Source: Desulfosarcina sp. (GTDB taxonomy: Bacteria; Desulfobacterota; Desulfobacteria; Desulfobacterales; Desulfosarcinaceae). From it: DNA of 13,542 nucleotides. The DNA is taken from positions 1 to 13,542 of the forward strand of contig JAGTUY010000377.1 in the NCBI GenBank assembly GCA_018224455.1, given 5' to 3'. Shown piece by piece: positions 1-6,806 of the stretch. Position 1 is the first letter of the stretch, and every line of letters starts with the position of its first letter. Position numbers and translations under genes: made by a program. Below the pieces are notes generated by a model that worked only from the letters and a program-made list of their open reading frames with translations, ran no database searches and had not been told where the DNA came from.

Positions 1-161
1 CCATGTGCAACTGGGACGAGGACAGCCTGACCATGGCCGTAGCCGCCGCCAGGGACTGCCTGACAGGCGTGGACAGATCCCGGGTCGACGGCCTCTATCT
101 GGCGTCGACCACCCTGCCCTTTGCCGATTTTTCTCACGTTCCGAAATCTGATCCAGACTGA
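1..161 (+). pseudogene. N-terminal stub of an HMG-CoA-synthase-like acyl-CoA condensing protein
   Basis: The frame through position 3 enters from outside the window and stops at TGA 159-161. It reads NWDEDSLTMAVAAARDCL and then DRSRVDGLYLASTTLPFAD. This is the beginning of the HMG-CoA-synthase-like proteins that carry a C-terminal DUF35 domain; the phrase around NWDED and STT is typical of them from memory. Intact members run on for roughly 300 more residues, including the catalytic cysteine, before the zinc-ribbon/OB domain. Here the likeness ends at about base 128. After a few junk codons the frame stops, while the expected C-terminal part resumes at once in the next frame (FLTFRNLIQTEMGIRAEAP, from about base 130). 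I read this as an internal deletion with a frame change. The family call is fairly secure; the cause of the break (biological or assembly) is not. Confidence 0.7.
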
Positions 162-1512
162 AATGGGCATTCGCGCCGAAGCCCCCGCCCAGACGGCCAT
201 GACCGCCCTGTGGCGCAGGCGGCAGATGCTGTTGGGGCTGGTGGGCGGACGCTGCGAGGCTTGCGGCACCGCCCAGTTTCCCCGAATGGACATTTGCGTC
301 AACCCAGGGTGCGGGGCCCTGCGGACCCAGCAGGATTACGAATTCGCCGACGTTCCGGCCACGATCAAGACCTTCACCGCCGACCTGCTGGCCGTCTCCG
401 TGGACCCGCCACACTGCTACGGCATGATCCAGTTCGACGGCGGCGGCCGGTTCATGGCTGATTTCACCGACTGTTCCAAGGAGGACCTGAAGGTGGGCCT
501 GCCCATGCGCATGGTTTTCCGCAAACGCAGCCAGGACCGGGAGCGCGGCTTCGTCAACTACTTCTGGAAGGCCGCGCCGGTGCCCGGCGCCAGGGAACGG
601 ATGAACCAGATCCGCTTCGACGGCCAGGTCGCCGTCGTCACCGGTGCCGGCGGCGGGCTGGGTCGCGCATACGCCCTGGAGCTGGCCTGCCGGGGCGCCC
701 GTGTGGTGGTCAACGACTTCGGCGGCGCCCGCGACGGCGCGGGCAGCGGCGACAGTTCTCCGGCGGATTTAGTGGTGGAAGCGATTAGAAGAATGGGCGG
801 CGAAGCCGTGGCCAACTACGACAACGTGGCCACCGTCGAGGGGGGCGAGAACATCGTCAAGCGCGCATTGGACGCCTTCGGCAGCGTGGACATCCTGGTC
901 AACAACGCCGGCATCCTGCGCGACAAAAGCTTCACAAAGATGGAACCGGACGCCTGGGACGCTGTCATGGCTGTGCACCTGGACGGCGCTTACCACGTCA
1001 CCCGGCCGGCCTTTGCGGTGATGAAGAAAAAAGGCTACGGACGCATCGTCATGACCACCTCGGCGGCCGGACTTTACGGCAACTTCGGCCAGGCCAACTA
1101 CTCGGCGGCCAAGATGGCCCTGGTGGGCCTGATGAACACCTTGAAGCTGGAAGGGGCCAAATATGACATCAGGATCAACACCGTGGCGCCCCTGGCCGCC
1201 TCGCGGCTCACCGAAGACATCCTGCCGCCCGACATGTTCCGGAAAATGAAGCCGGAACTGGTGGCGCCCCTGGTGGTCTACCTGTGCAGCCATCGCTGCA
1301 GCGAGACCGGCGCCATTTTCAATACGGGCATGGGCTGCGTGAACCGGGCGGTCGTCATGACCGGTCCGGGGGCAGCCATCGGCAACCTGGCACACCCGCC
1401 CACCCCCGAACAGATCCACGAGAACTGGGACCGCATCAACGCCATGCAGGGCGCCAAACCATTACCGGACCTGACTTCCGCCCTCATGGACCTGATGACC
1501 CCTGCCCCATAA
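121..1512 (+). CDS. DUF35 zinc-ribbon/OB domain fused to SDR 3-hydroxyacyl-CoA dehydrogenase
   Basis: This is one open frame of up to 463 residues. Residues 1-30 look like the end of an HMG-CoA-synthase fold. A rubredoxin-like zinc ribbon follows (C45, C48, C59, C64), then an OB fold to about residue 157, as in the DUF35 partners of thiolases. From Met161 (base 601) a complete short-chain dehydrogenase of about 303 residues begins. In SDR numbering it has TGAGGGLG at 14-21, NNAG at 101-104 and the Ser154/Tyr167/Lys171 triad (SAAGLYGNFGQANYSAAK). It resembles the (3R)-hydroxyacyl-CoA dehydrogenase domain of peroxisomal MFE-2, so the likely role is NAD-dependent oxidation of 3-hydroxyacyl-CoA. 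The start is uncertain: TTG 121 lies inside the broken junction, ATG 163 is possible, and ATG 601 has AGGGA four bases upstream and would yield the SDR alone. The thiolase gene starts 10 bases downstream, so the two are surely co-transcribed. The SDR part looks intact; the N-terminal part is a remnant. Confidence 0.75.
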   Translation: MPIFLTFRNLIQTEMGIRAEAPAQTAMTALWRRRQMLLGLVGGRCEACGTAQFPRMDICVNPGCGALRTQQDYEFADVPATIKTFTADLLAVSVDPPHCYGMIQFDGGGRFMADFTDCSKEDLKVGLPMRMVFRKRSQDRERGFVNYFWKAAPVPGARERMNQIRFDGQVAVVTGAGGGLGRAYALELACRGARVVVNDFGGARDGAGSGDSSPADLVVEAIRRMGGEAVANYDNVATVEGGENIVKRALDAFGSVDILVNNAGILRDKSFTKMEPDAWDAVMAVHLDGAYHVTRPAFAVMKKKGYGRIVMTTSAAGLYGNFGQANYSAAKMALVGLMNTLKLEGAKYDIRINTVAPLAASRLTEDILPPDMFRKMKPELVAPLVVYLCSHRCSETGAIFNTGMGCVNRAVVMTGPGAAIGNLAHPPTPEQIHENWDRINAMQGAKPLPDLTSALMDLMTPAP

Positions 1513-1522
1513 AGGAGGAACC

Positions 1523-2560
1523 ATGGCAACCGGAATCAAGGACAAGGTGGCGATCATCGGCATGGGCTGCACCCGCTTCGGCGAACGCTGGGACAACGGG
1601 GCCGAGGAGTTGATGGTGGAGTCATTCGAAGAGTGCCTGGCCGATGCAGGCATCGAAAAAAAACAGATCGATGCCGCCTGGTTCGGATCGTGTCTGGAGG
1701 TGCTCAAGGACACCGGCTACGGCGGACTGCCCAATTTCGGGTCCAGCGCCGGCAGCCTGGTCTGGCAGTGGTGGCCCAACCTGACGGCCCCGGGTGCCTT
1801 TGCCCAGCTTGCCGGCGCCTACGCGGCCAAGCACCGGATCAAGGATCTCGACCTGAAGCGGGCCATGGCCCATGTGTCCGTCAAAAGCCACGCCAACGGC
1901 CTGCTCAACCCCAAGGCCCACCTGAGAAAAAAGGTCACCGCAGAGCAGGTCATGGCCGCCCCTATCATCGCCCACCCCCTGGGCCTCTTCGACTGCTGCG
2001 GGGTCAGCGACGGATCGGCCTGCGCCATCGTCACCACGCCGGAGATCGCCAGGAGCCTGGGCAAGACCAACATCGTTTCGGTCAAGGCCCTGCAGCTGGC
2101 CCTGAGCTCCGGTGAGGAGATGGGCTATAACGAGTGGGACGGCGACCATTTCATGACCACCACCAAATGCAGCCGAAAGGCTTACGCGGAGGCGGGCATC
2201 ACCAACCCCCGGGAAGAGATCAGCATGATGGAGGTCCACGACTGCTTCTCCATCACCGAACTGGTGACCTACGAGGACCTGCACATGTCGGCCCGGGGCG
2301 ATGCCGTGCGCGATGTGATGGACGGCTTTTACGACCTGGATGGCGGCGTGCCCTGCCAGGTGGATGGGGGCCTCAAGTGCTTCGGCCACCCCATCGGCGC
2401 GTCGGGCCTGCGCATGCTCTACGAGATGTACCTGCAGCTGCTGGGACGGGCCGGCGAACGGCAGCTCAAGGAGCCACGCGTCGGGCTGACCCACAACCTG
2501 GGGGGGTTCCCCTTCCAGAACATCTGCAGCATCTCCATTATCGGCAGGTATGGGGATTGA
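1523..2560 (+). CDS. SCP2-type thiolase family protein lacking the nucleophilic-cysteine segment
   Basis: A 345-residue protein with a strong ribosome site (AAGGAGG 1512-1518, four bases before ATG). The start KDKVAIIGMGCTRFGERWD, the middle (APIIAHPLGLFDCCGVSDGSACAIV) and the end (EVHDCFSITELVT; GGLKCFGHPIGASG; THNLGGFP) are typical of non-specific lipid-transfer (SCP2) type thiolases of bacterial acyl-CoA clusters. Intact proteins cleave 3-ketoacyl-CoA, often with a DUF35 partner. Between AAWFGS (residue 56) and LEVLKDTGYGGLP (residue 58 on) roughly 60-65 residues normally stand, including the ENFCASG-like stretch with the acyl-accepting Cys. They are absent and the frame is kept. The catalytic histidine regions (HDCF, GHP) remain. 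The product is therefore probably unable to act as a thiolase. It could be a decayed gene, a non-catalytic partner, or the result of a collapsed assembly. The family is secure and the gap is judged from memory of homologues. Confidence 0.8.
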   Translation: MATGIKDKVAIIGMGCTRFGERWDNGAEELMVESFEECLADAGIEKKQIDAAWFGSCLEVLKDTGYGGLPNFGSSAGSLVWQWWPNLTAPGAFAQLAGAYAAKHRIKDLDLKRAMAHVSVKSHANGLLNPKAHLRKKVTAEQVMAAPIIAHPLGLFDCCGVSDGSACAIVTTPEIARSLGKTNIVSVKALQLALSSGEEMGYNEWDGDHFMTTTKCSRKAYAEAGITNPREEISMMEVHDCFSITELVTYEDLHMSARGDAVRDVMDGFYDLDGGVPCQVDGGLKCFGHPIGASGLRMLYEMYLQLLGRAGERQLKEPRVGLTHNLGGFPFQNICSISIIGRYGD

Positions 2561-2594
2561 GGGCCGATCATGGATATTTTGACCTACACCCCGG

Positions 2595-2892
2595 TTGTCG
2601 ATGCCCGGGGATGTTCGGGCAGCGGCCATGATCCGGGTGAACGGCGAACGCGAAGCCGGGGACTTTATCAGGGAGAACCCTGGTGGGCTGCTGTTTCGCG
2701 GACACAGTCACAGACCGGAGATAATCTACCGCAGGGAGAAGGAGATCCGATTTTTTCCCCTGACGGCTGTCCACGATAGCCATTTGGCCGAAGCCCCCGC
2801 CCTGCATCATCACCTGCGGCGCCCTGACGTCAGGGCTTGTCTTGCTTTGGGAACCGGGACAAGATCGGCTGGAATGCCACTCTTTTAGGTGA
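2595..2892 (+). pseudogene. Frameshifted 3' half of a calcineurin-like metallophosphoesterase
   Basis: One frame (about 2628-2770) reads GDFIRENPGGLLFRGHSHRP and then EIIYRREKEIRFFPLTA. It contains the GHxH metal-binding motif of YfcE/MJ0936-type phosphoesterases. The expected C-terminus continues in the next frame from about 2764 to TGA 2890-2892: PCIITCGALTSGLVLLWEPG, then QDRLECHSFR. The break lies near 2760-2780. The N-terminal half, with the first metal ligands (a D-x-H motif), is missing. Bases just after the thiolase gene (ATG 2570, MDILTYTPVVDARG) look like the start of some other protein in a third frame, which I cannot identify. The remnant is most likely non-functional. It matches the pattern of internal loss in the two genes before it. 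The 16-base palindrome at 2821-2836 lies inside its coding text. Confidence 0.5.
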
Positions 2893-2909
2893 ATATTGAG
2901 AAAAAGACA

Positions 2910-2938
2910 TTGACTTGAACCACCTCAAAACTTATAGA
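2910..2938 (+). promoter_or_regulatory. Possible sigma-70 promoter
   Basis: TTGACT (2910-2915, five of six to the -35 consensus), a 17-base spacer, then TATAGA (2933-2938, four of six to the -10). It lies just downstream of the decayed phosphoesterase and over 600 bases before dctP, so it would give a very long leader. Such matches arise by chance; this is a candidate only. Confidence 0.25.
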
Positions 2939-2943
2939 TACGG

Positions 2944-2973
2944 ACGCGCGCTGGTTTTCAACGCGTGTTTTTT
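2944..2973 (+). terminator. Weak terminator-like stem with T-run
   Basis: ACGCG (2944-2948) can pair with CGCGT (2962-2966) around a 13-base loop, followed almost at once by six Ts (2968-2973). A five-pair stem is short for an intrinsic terminator. If real, it would end transcription coming out of the acyl-CoA block. Confidence 0.25.
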
Positions 2974-3558
2974 ATTGACGCTTGCATCCAAAATTAGCCG
3001 TACCGCCTATGAAGCGATTGGCACCTGCCCAATCTATAGCGCAGACCATACCAGCAGGACCATCTTACCGACTCCCCCGGGCCCGGCGATCTTCGTGGCG
3101 GGGCCATGAGGGTTGGGACGCCCCAAATCAGTTGGCGGCAACCCATGCAACGGAAACGCGGATCTATCTCTGTCAGCTGATGCATTCGACCAAACTCGGC
3201 CCTTGTCACGTGGCGTGCCCTTTGCGCCAACCGTCATGCACGCCGTTCATTTTTTCTGCGGGCATAACGCCCTTGACGATCGATCAGACGGATTGCCAGG
3301 TAAGCGTGGCGCTGTAGATTTTTTTTCCTAATCGTCTTAAAACACCACTTGCCTTCGTGTATGGTGGATTGATGGTGCGCGTTGAACCGCAATAGCGAGC
3401 GCATTCCCCGCCGCTTGTCGGAGCGAAGCAGAGATCCCGCTCATCGGGGCCGCGGGGAGGATCCAAATTAGAGAGGCGATATGAGCAATTGATTGGTTTT
3501 TCACCAGTGTCGATTTGGTCAGATGTCAACCCAAACCCCACGAAAGGAGTCAGGCCGA

Positions 3559-4608
3559 ATGAAAAGACGTGATTTTATTAAAAAAGCAGGAGTCGGTACC
3601 GCGGCCGTGGCAGCCACAGCGATAAACGCCCCCTTTGTGCACGCGGCAAAGAAAACGACCATCAAGTGGCGCATGCAGACCTATGCCGGCCCTGCATTGG
3701 CCGAGCATGTCATCAAACCGTCTATCGATGCGTTCAATAAAGCGGCCAATGGAGAGATGGTCATCGAATTGTACAATGCCGATCAGCTGGTGCCCCACGG
3801 CGAGCTGTTCAGGGCCGTCTCGAAGGGGACGATTGACGCCGTTCAGAGCGACGACGACTCGATCGCAGCGCCAGTTGACGTGTCTGTATTTGCCGCCTAT
3901 TTCCCATTTGCCTCACGCTACTCGCTCGATGTCCCCGTGCTGTGGAACTGGTACGGACTCGATAAAATCTGGGAGGAGGCCTACGCGGAAGTGCCGGAAG
4001 TCACCTGGCTGAGCGCCGGGGCCTGGGACCCGTGCAATTTCGCCACCCGCAAGCCGATCCGCCACATGGAGGACTTTAAAGGGCTGAGAATGTACATGTT
4101 CCCCACCGGAGGCAAGTTCATGCAGCAATTCGGTGTCGTTCCCATGTCCCTTCCCTATGAAGACGTCCAGATGGCCCTGCAGACCGGCGAACTGGACGGG
4201 GTGGCCTGGTCCGGCATCACCGAGGATTATACGGTTGGCTGGGCGGATGTCACCAAGTACTATCTGACCAATCCCATATCCGGTGCCTGGGCGGGTTCTT
4301 ACTTTGCCAACACCAAGCAATGGGAGGCCCTGCCCGAGCACCTCAAGACGCTGTTCAAGCTGTCGATGGACAGTTCACACTACTACAGACAGCATTGGTA
4401 CTGGTGGGGGGAAGCACACTACCGCACCAAAGGCGGCAAACTGGAGCTCACCTCCATCCCCAAAGAGGAATGGAAGGTCGTGGAAGACGCCGCCCTGAAA
4501 TACTGGGACGAAATTGCCGCCAAGAGCCCCAGGAATGCCAAAGTGGTCAGCATCCTCAAGGAATACGCCAAAACCATGGAAGCCGCCGGCCCCCCCTATC
4601 GGTACTAA
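3559..4608 (+). CDS. dctP: TRAP transporter solute-binding protein, DctP family, Tat-exported
   Basis: The periplasmic receptor of a TRAP carrier, 349 residues, a normal length. ATG 3559 is chosen because AAGGAG lies nine bases upstream and the protein then starts MKRRDFIKKAGVG, a twin-arginine signal. The hydrophobic stretch ends PFVHA-AKK near residue 29-30, a likely cleavage site. The mature protein shows DctP/TakP-like phrases: NADQLVPHGELFRAVSKGTIDA (residues 74-94), FKGLRMYMFPTGGKFMQQFG (173-192) and MALQTGELDGVAW (205-217). In TakP-type and most other members the GLRMY site reads G-L-K/R-x-R, and that Arg holds the substrate carboxylate; here it is Tyr179. The protein is rich in Trp/Tyr (W129, W131, W150, W156, W217, Y224, W280, W282, W283). 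With an ethanolamine microcompartment in the same transcription unit, the ligand may be ethanolamine or a related cation; this is inference. A 348-base gap with a strong hairpin separates it from dctQ. Confidence 0.93.
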   Translation: MKRRDFIKKAGVGTAAVAATAINAPFVHAAKKTTIKWRMQTYAGPALAEHVIKPSIDAFNKAANGEMVIELYNADQLVPHGELFRAVSKGTIDAVQSDDDSIAAPVDVSVFAAYFPFASRYSLDVPVLWNWYGLDKIWEEAYAEVPEVTWLSAGAWDPCNFATRKPIRHMEDFKGLRMYMFPTGGKFMQQFGVVPMSLPYEDVQMALQTGELDGVAWSGITEDYTVGWADVTKYYLTNPISGAWAGSYFANTKQWEALPEHLKTLFKLSMDSSHYYRQHWYWWGEAHYRTKGGKLELTSIPKEEWKVVEDAALKYWDEIAAKSPRNAKVVSILKEYAKTMEAAGPPYRY

Positions 4609-4638
4609 GCAACCGGGGGCAAAACCTTTATGTAGCCA

Positions 4639-4693
4639 AGAGGGTTGCCTTCCCTGTCTTCGGCGCAGATCCGGACAGGGAAGGCAACCCTCT
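4639..4693 (+). promoter_or_regulatory. Strong intercistronic hairpin between dctP and dctQ
   Basis: A perfect 20-bp inverted repeat: bases 4639-4658 (AGAGGGTTGCCTTCCCTGTC) pair with 4674-4693. The 15-base loop contains a further CGG/CCG pairing (4661-4663 with 4671-4673). No T-run follows the right arm, so a simple intrinsic terminator is unlikely. Stable stems after binding-protein genes are known to protect the upstream message or thin out downstream transcription, so that the receptor is made in excess over the membrane subunits. That role fits here but is inferred. Confidence 0.75.
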
Positions 4694-4956
4694 CAAAAGG
4701 GTGTCGAAAAAAACATGCGCCAAGGCCAGGCAAGACGAAATTTTGTGTGAAATCGGCTTTTAATTGTGATAAATGATTGCGACTTGAAGGAACGATAGGC
4801 TGCTTCAAACCCCGTCCGACGTTCAGCAGCTCCTTTCCGCTCCGATTTAAAATCACAGACCGACCGTGTCTGCTGCGTTCTTTCATCATCGTCCACCGCG
4901 TCTCCCCAACGTGATTCGATGATTCGGAACCAGCATGCCCAAGCAAAGGGGTCGCT
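4694..4956 (+). other. Rest of the dctP-dctQ spacer, no gene seen
   Basis: Together with the hairpin this makes 348 bases between two genes of one transporter, unusual for dctP-dctQ pairs. No convincing coding frame or promoter was found. ATGCCCAA occurs at 4934-4941 and again at the dctQ start (4957-4964), a small direct repeat over the ribosome-binding region; the first ATG leads into another frame. The spacer could be interspersed repeat sequence, which only a genome-wide comparison could show. Confidence 0.4.
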
Positions 4957-5466
4957 ATGCCCAAAGTTATAAAAACCTTTGTGCGCACCATTGACGCAAC
5001 GAACAAGGTAGTCGGCAAATTTTCCCAGTATCTGGTCTTCGTTATGATGGGCGTGTTGCTCTATGAGTCGATCTCCAGGACGCTCTTCAACCAGCCCCAC
5101 ATATGGGTCGTGGAGATCGCGCAGTTCACCATGGCCGCGTACTACCTGCTTGGTGGTGGTTATTCCATGCTTCTCGACGGACATGTCAGAATGGATCTTC
5201 TCTATGGACGCTGGTCGCCGAAGACTAGGGCGATCATGGACATGATTACCGCCGTGGTCTTGATCTTCTACCTGGTGCTTCTGCTTTACGGCGCCATTTC
5301 CAGCCTTGAATATGCCCTGCGATACGGGCAGGTCAACTATACCTCCTGGGCACCACCGCTGGCTCCCATCAAAATCATCATGACCATCGGCATCGTGCTG
5401 ATGCTGTTGCAGGCGATCGCATTTTTCTTCAAAGACCTGGCAACGGCCAGAGGGGAGTCGATATAA
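4957..5466 (+). CDS. dctQ: TRAP transporter small membrane subunit DctQ
   Basis: A 169-residue membrane protein with four hydrophobic segments (about residues 22-40, 47-68, 90-112, 130-152), the size and layout of DctQ subunits. Motifs such as LLYESISRTLFNQPHIWVVE and the WVVEIAQFTMAAYYLLGGGY stretch are typical. It forms the small half of the inner-membrane carrier and pairs with DctM to move ligand delivered by DctP, driven by an ion gradient. The ATG has AAAGGGG (4945-4951) five bases upstream. Its TAA overlaps the dctM start by one base (TAATG at 5464-5468), which suggests translational coupling and equal dosage. Its substrate cannot be read from this subunit. Confidence 0.92.
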   Translation: MPKVIKTFVRTIDATNKVVGKFSQYLVFVMMGVLLYESISRTLFNQPHIWVVEIAQFTMAAYYLLGGGYSMLLDGHVRMDLLYGRWSPKTRAIMDMITAVVLIFYLVLLLYGAISSLEYALRYGQVNYTSWAPPLAPIKIIMTIGIVLMLLQAIAFFFKDLATARGESI

Positions 5467-6791
5467 TGGGCCATGAACTGATCGCCCTGCTGATATTCAC
5501 CTCCATGCTGCTCATGCTGCTCACCGGACAACGCGTCTTCGCGGCCATCGGGGGTGTCGCCGCCTTGTTCGCCCTGCTCCTGTGGGGAGATGGCGGCATA
5601 GAGATGCCCTTCAATGCGAGCTTCGTTCTGTTGAACTGGTATCCGCTGCTCACGCTGCCACTGTTCATCTATATGGGCTACATGTTTTCAGAGTCAGGCA
5701 TCGCCAGCGACCTCTACCGCATGTTTCATGTCTGGATGGGCCCCCTCAACGGGGGGCTGGCCATCGGAACGATCGGCCTGATGACCGCCGTGGCGGCCAT
5801 GAACGGGCTGAGTGTCGCCGGCATGGCCATCGGCGCGAGTATCGCCATGCCGGAAATGCTCAAACGCAAATATGACAAGGTCATGATCACCGGTGTCATC
5901 CAGGCGGGGAGCTCGCTGGGCATCATGGTCCCACCCAGCGTCGTCCTGGTGCTTTACGGAATGATCGCCAGACAGAATGTGGGCCGTCTGTGGCTGGCCG
6001 GTGTTTTTCCCGGCCTCCTCCTGGCAGCCTTGTTTATCGCCTACATCACCATTCGATGCAAAATGAGCCCGCAGCTGGGGCCGGCACTGCCTCTGGAAGA
6101 ACGGCGGCTGATCAGCTGGGGGGAGAAGTTTCGCCTGCTCAGGGCTGGGATCATCCCGCTGGTGATTATTTTTTCCATGACGGGGCTCTTCCTCCTGGGC
6201 ATCACCAGCCTCGTCGAATGTTCAGCGGCGGGAGCGGCCGCAACGACACTTGCCGCCGTGGTCAGGGGCCGTTTCAACCGCGAGGTACTGGAGAACACGC
6301 TGCGCAATACGCTGAGCGTCAGCTGCATGTTCATGTGGGTGATCCTGGCGGCGCTCTGTTTCGGCGCCGTCTTTGATGGCCTGGGTGCCGTGCATGCGAT
6401 CAAGTCTCTGTTTCTGGACCGGTGGGGACTCAGCCCGTGGGGCGTGCTGGTGATGATGCAGCTCTCCTACATCCTGATGGGCATGTTTCTGGACGACACG
6501 GCCATGCTCATCATCGTCGCCCCTCTTTATGTGCCCCTGGTGATCAATCTGGGTTTCGATCCCATCTGGTATGGCGTTCTCTATACGATCACCTGCCAGA
6601 TTGCCTACATGACGCCGCCCTTCGGCTACAACCTGTTTCTGATGAAGGCCATGGCGCCGCCGGAGGTCACCCTGATGGATATCTACAACTCGATCGTACC
6701 CTTTGTACTGGTAATGATTCTCGGTTTGGCCATTGTGATCATCTTCCCCCAGATCGCCCTGTGGCTGCCTGATTTATATTTTGGAAAATAA
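5466..6791 (+). CDS. dctM: TRAP transporter large membrane subunit DctM
   Basis: A 441-residue, highly hydrophobic protein with about twelve membrane segments, the usual DctM length. Family signatures include FIYMGYMFSESGIASDLYRM, MTAVAAMNGLSVAGMAIGAS and the GSSLGIMVPPSVVLVLYGMI loop near residues 153-172, with the repeat-related region DDTAMLIIVAPLYVPLV and YMTPPFGYNLFLMK in the C-terminal half. It is the sodium- or proton-coupled elevator subunit. Its start overlaps the dctQ stop. Only 15 bases separate its stop from eutN, which itself has AAAGG in that gap. The transporter and the microcompartment genes are therefore almost certainly on one message, the main reason to think the carrier feeds the compartment. 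Confidence 0.95.
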   Translation: MGHELIALLIFTSMLLMLLTGQRVFAAIGGVAALFALLLWGDGGIEMPFNASFVLLNWYPLLTLPLFIYMGYMFSESGIASDLYRMFHVWMGPLNGGLAIGTIGLMTAVAAMNGLSVAGMAIGASIAMPEMLKRKYDKVMITGVIQAGSSLGIMVPPSVVLVLYGMIARQNVGRLWLAGVFPGLLLAALFIAYITIRCKMSPQLGPALPLEERRLISWGEKFRLLRAGIIPLVIIFSMTGLFLLGITSLVECSAAGAAATTLAAVVRGRFNREVLENTLRNTLSVSCMFMWVILAALCFGAVFDGLGAVHAIKSLFLDRWGLSPWGVLVMMQLSYILMGMFLDDTAMLIIVAPLYVPLVINLGFDPIWYGVLYTITCQIAYMTPPFGYNLFLMKAMAPPEVTLMDIYNSIVPFVLVMILGLAIVIIFPQIALWLPDLYFGK

Positions 6792-6806
6792 TAAAGGATT
6801 CATGCT

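Larger units (their letters stand above)
2893..3558 (+). other. Gene-poor spacer between the acyl-CoA block and the TRAP/eut operon
   Basis: About 670 bases with no protein I can recognise in any frame. The open frames here are short, have unlike compositions and no ribosome site. Weak features are a possible sigma-70 promoter (2910-2938), a short GC stem with a T6 run (2944-2973), AGCG-TGG-CGCT (3303-3313) followed five bases later by T8 (3319-3326), and complementary CCCCGC / GCGGGG runs in 3400-3460. It must hold the promoter of the TRAP/eut operon, but no single site stands out. No cobalamin riboswitch, sigma-54 element or regulator gene could be supported. The ribosome site for dctP is AAGGAG 3544-3549. 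Confidence 0.6.

Noticed and set aside
769..1419. Long reverse-strand open frames opposite the SDR, thiolase, eutA and eutB genes
   Set aside because: They are antisense shadows of GC-rich genes with histidine/glycine-rich, family-less translations.
2821..2836. Perfect 16-base palindrome GCCCTGACGTCAGGGC as an operator
   Set aside because: It lies inside the decayed coding region and has no second copy near a gene start. One GC-rich palindrome of this size can occur by chance in a window this long.
2815..3035. Cobalamin-riboswitch-like words (GGGAACCGGG, GGCTG, GCCACT, later CACCTGCC), attractive because EutBC needs B12
   Set aside because: The first words fall in the coding text of the phosphoesterase remnant (LLWEPGQDRLECHSFR). 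The spacing to CACCTGCC is too long, and the remaining conserved core elements are missing. A covariance-model search (Rfam cobalamin family) would settle it.
3019..3043. TTGGCAC as half of a sigma-54 promoter
   Set aside because: The required TTGC-type -12 element is absent at the right distance (CAATC is there instead).
2915..3541. Short open frames on both strands in the spacer, including a reverse-strand GPGGVGK phrase resembling a P-loop
   Set aside because: They are short, have no ribosome site and no family likeness beyond the few residues, and the P-loop-like phrase continues GPGGVGKMVLL without the T/S after K and without further ATPase motifs.
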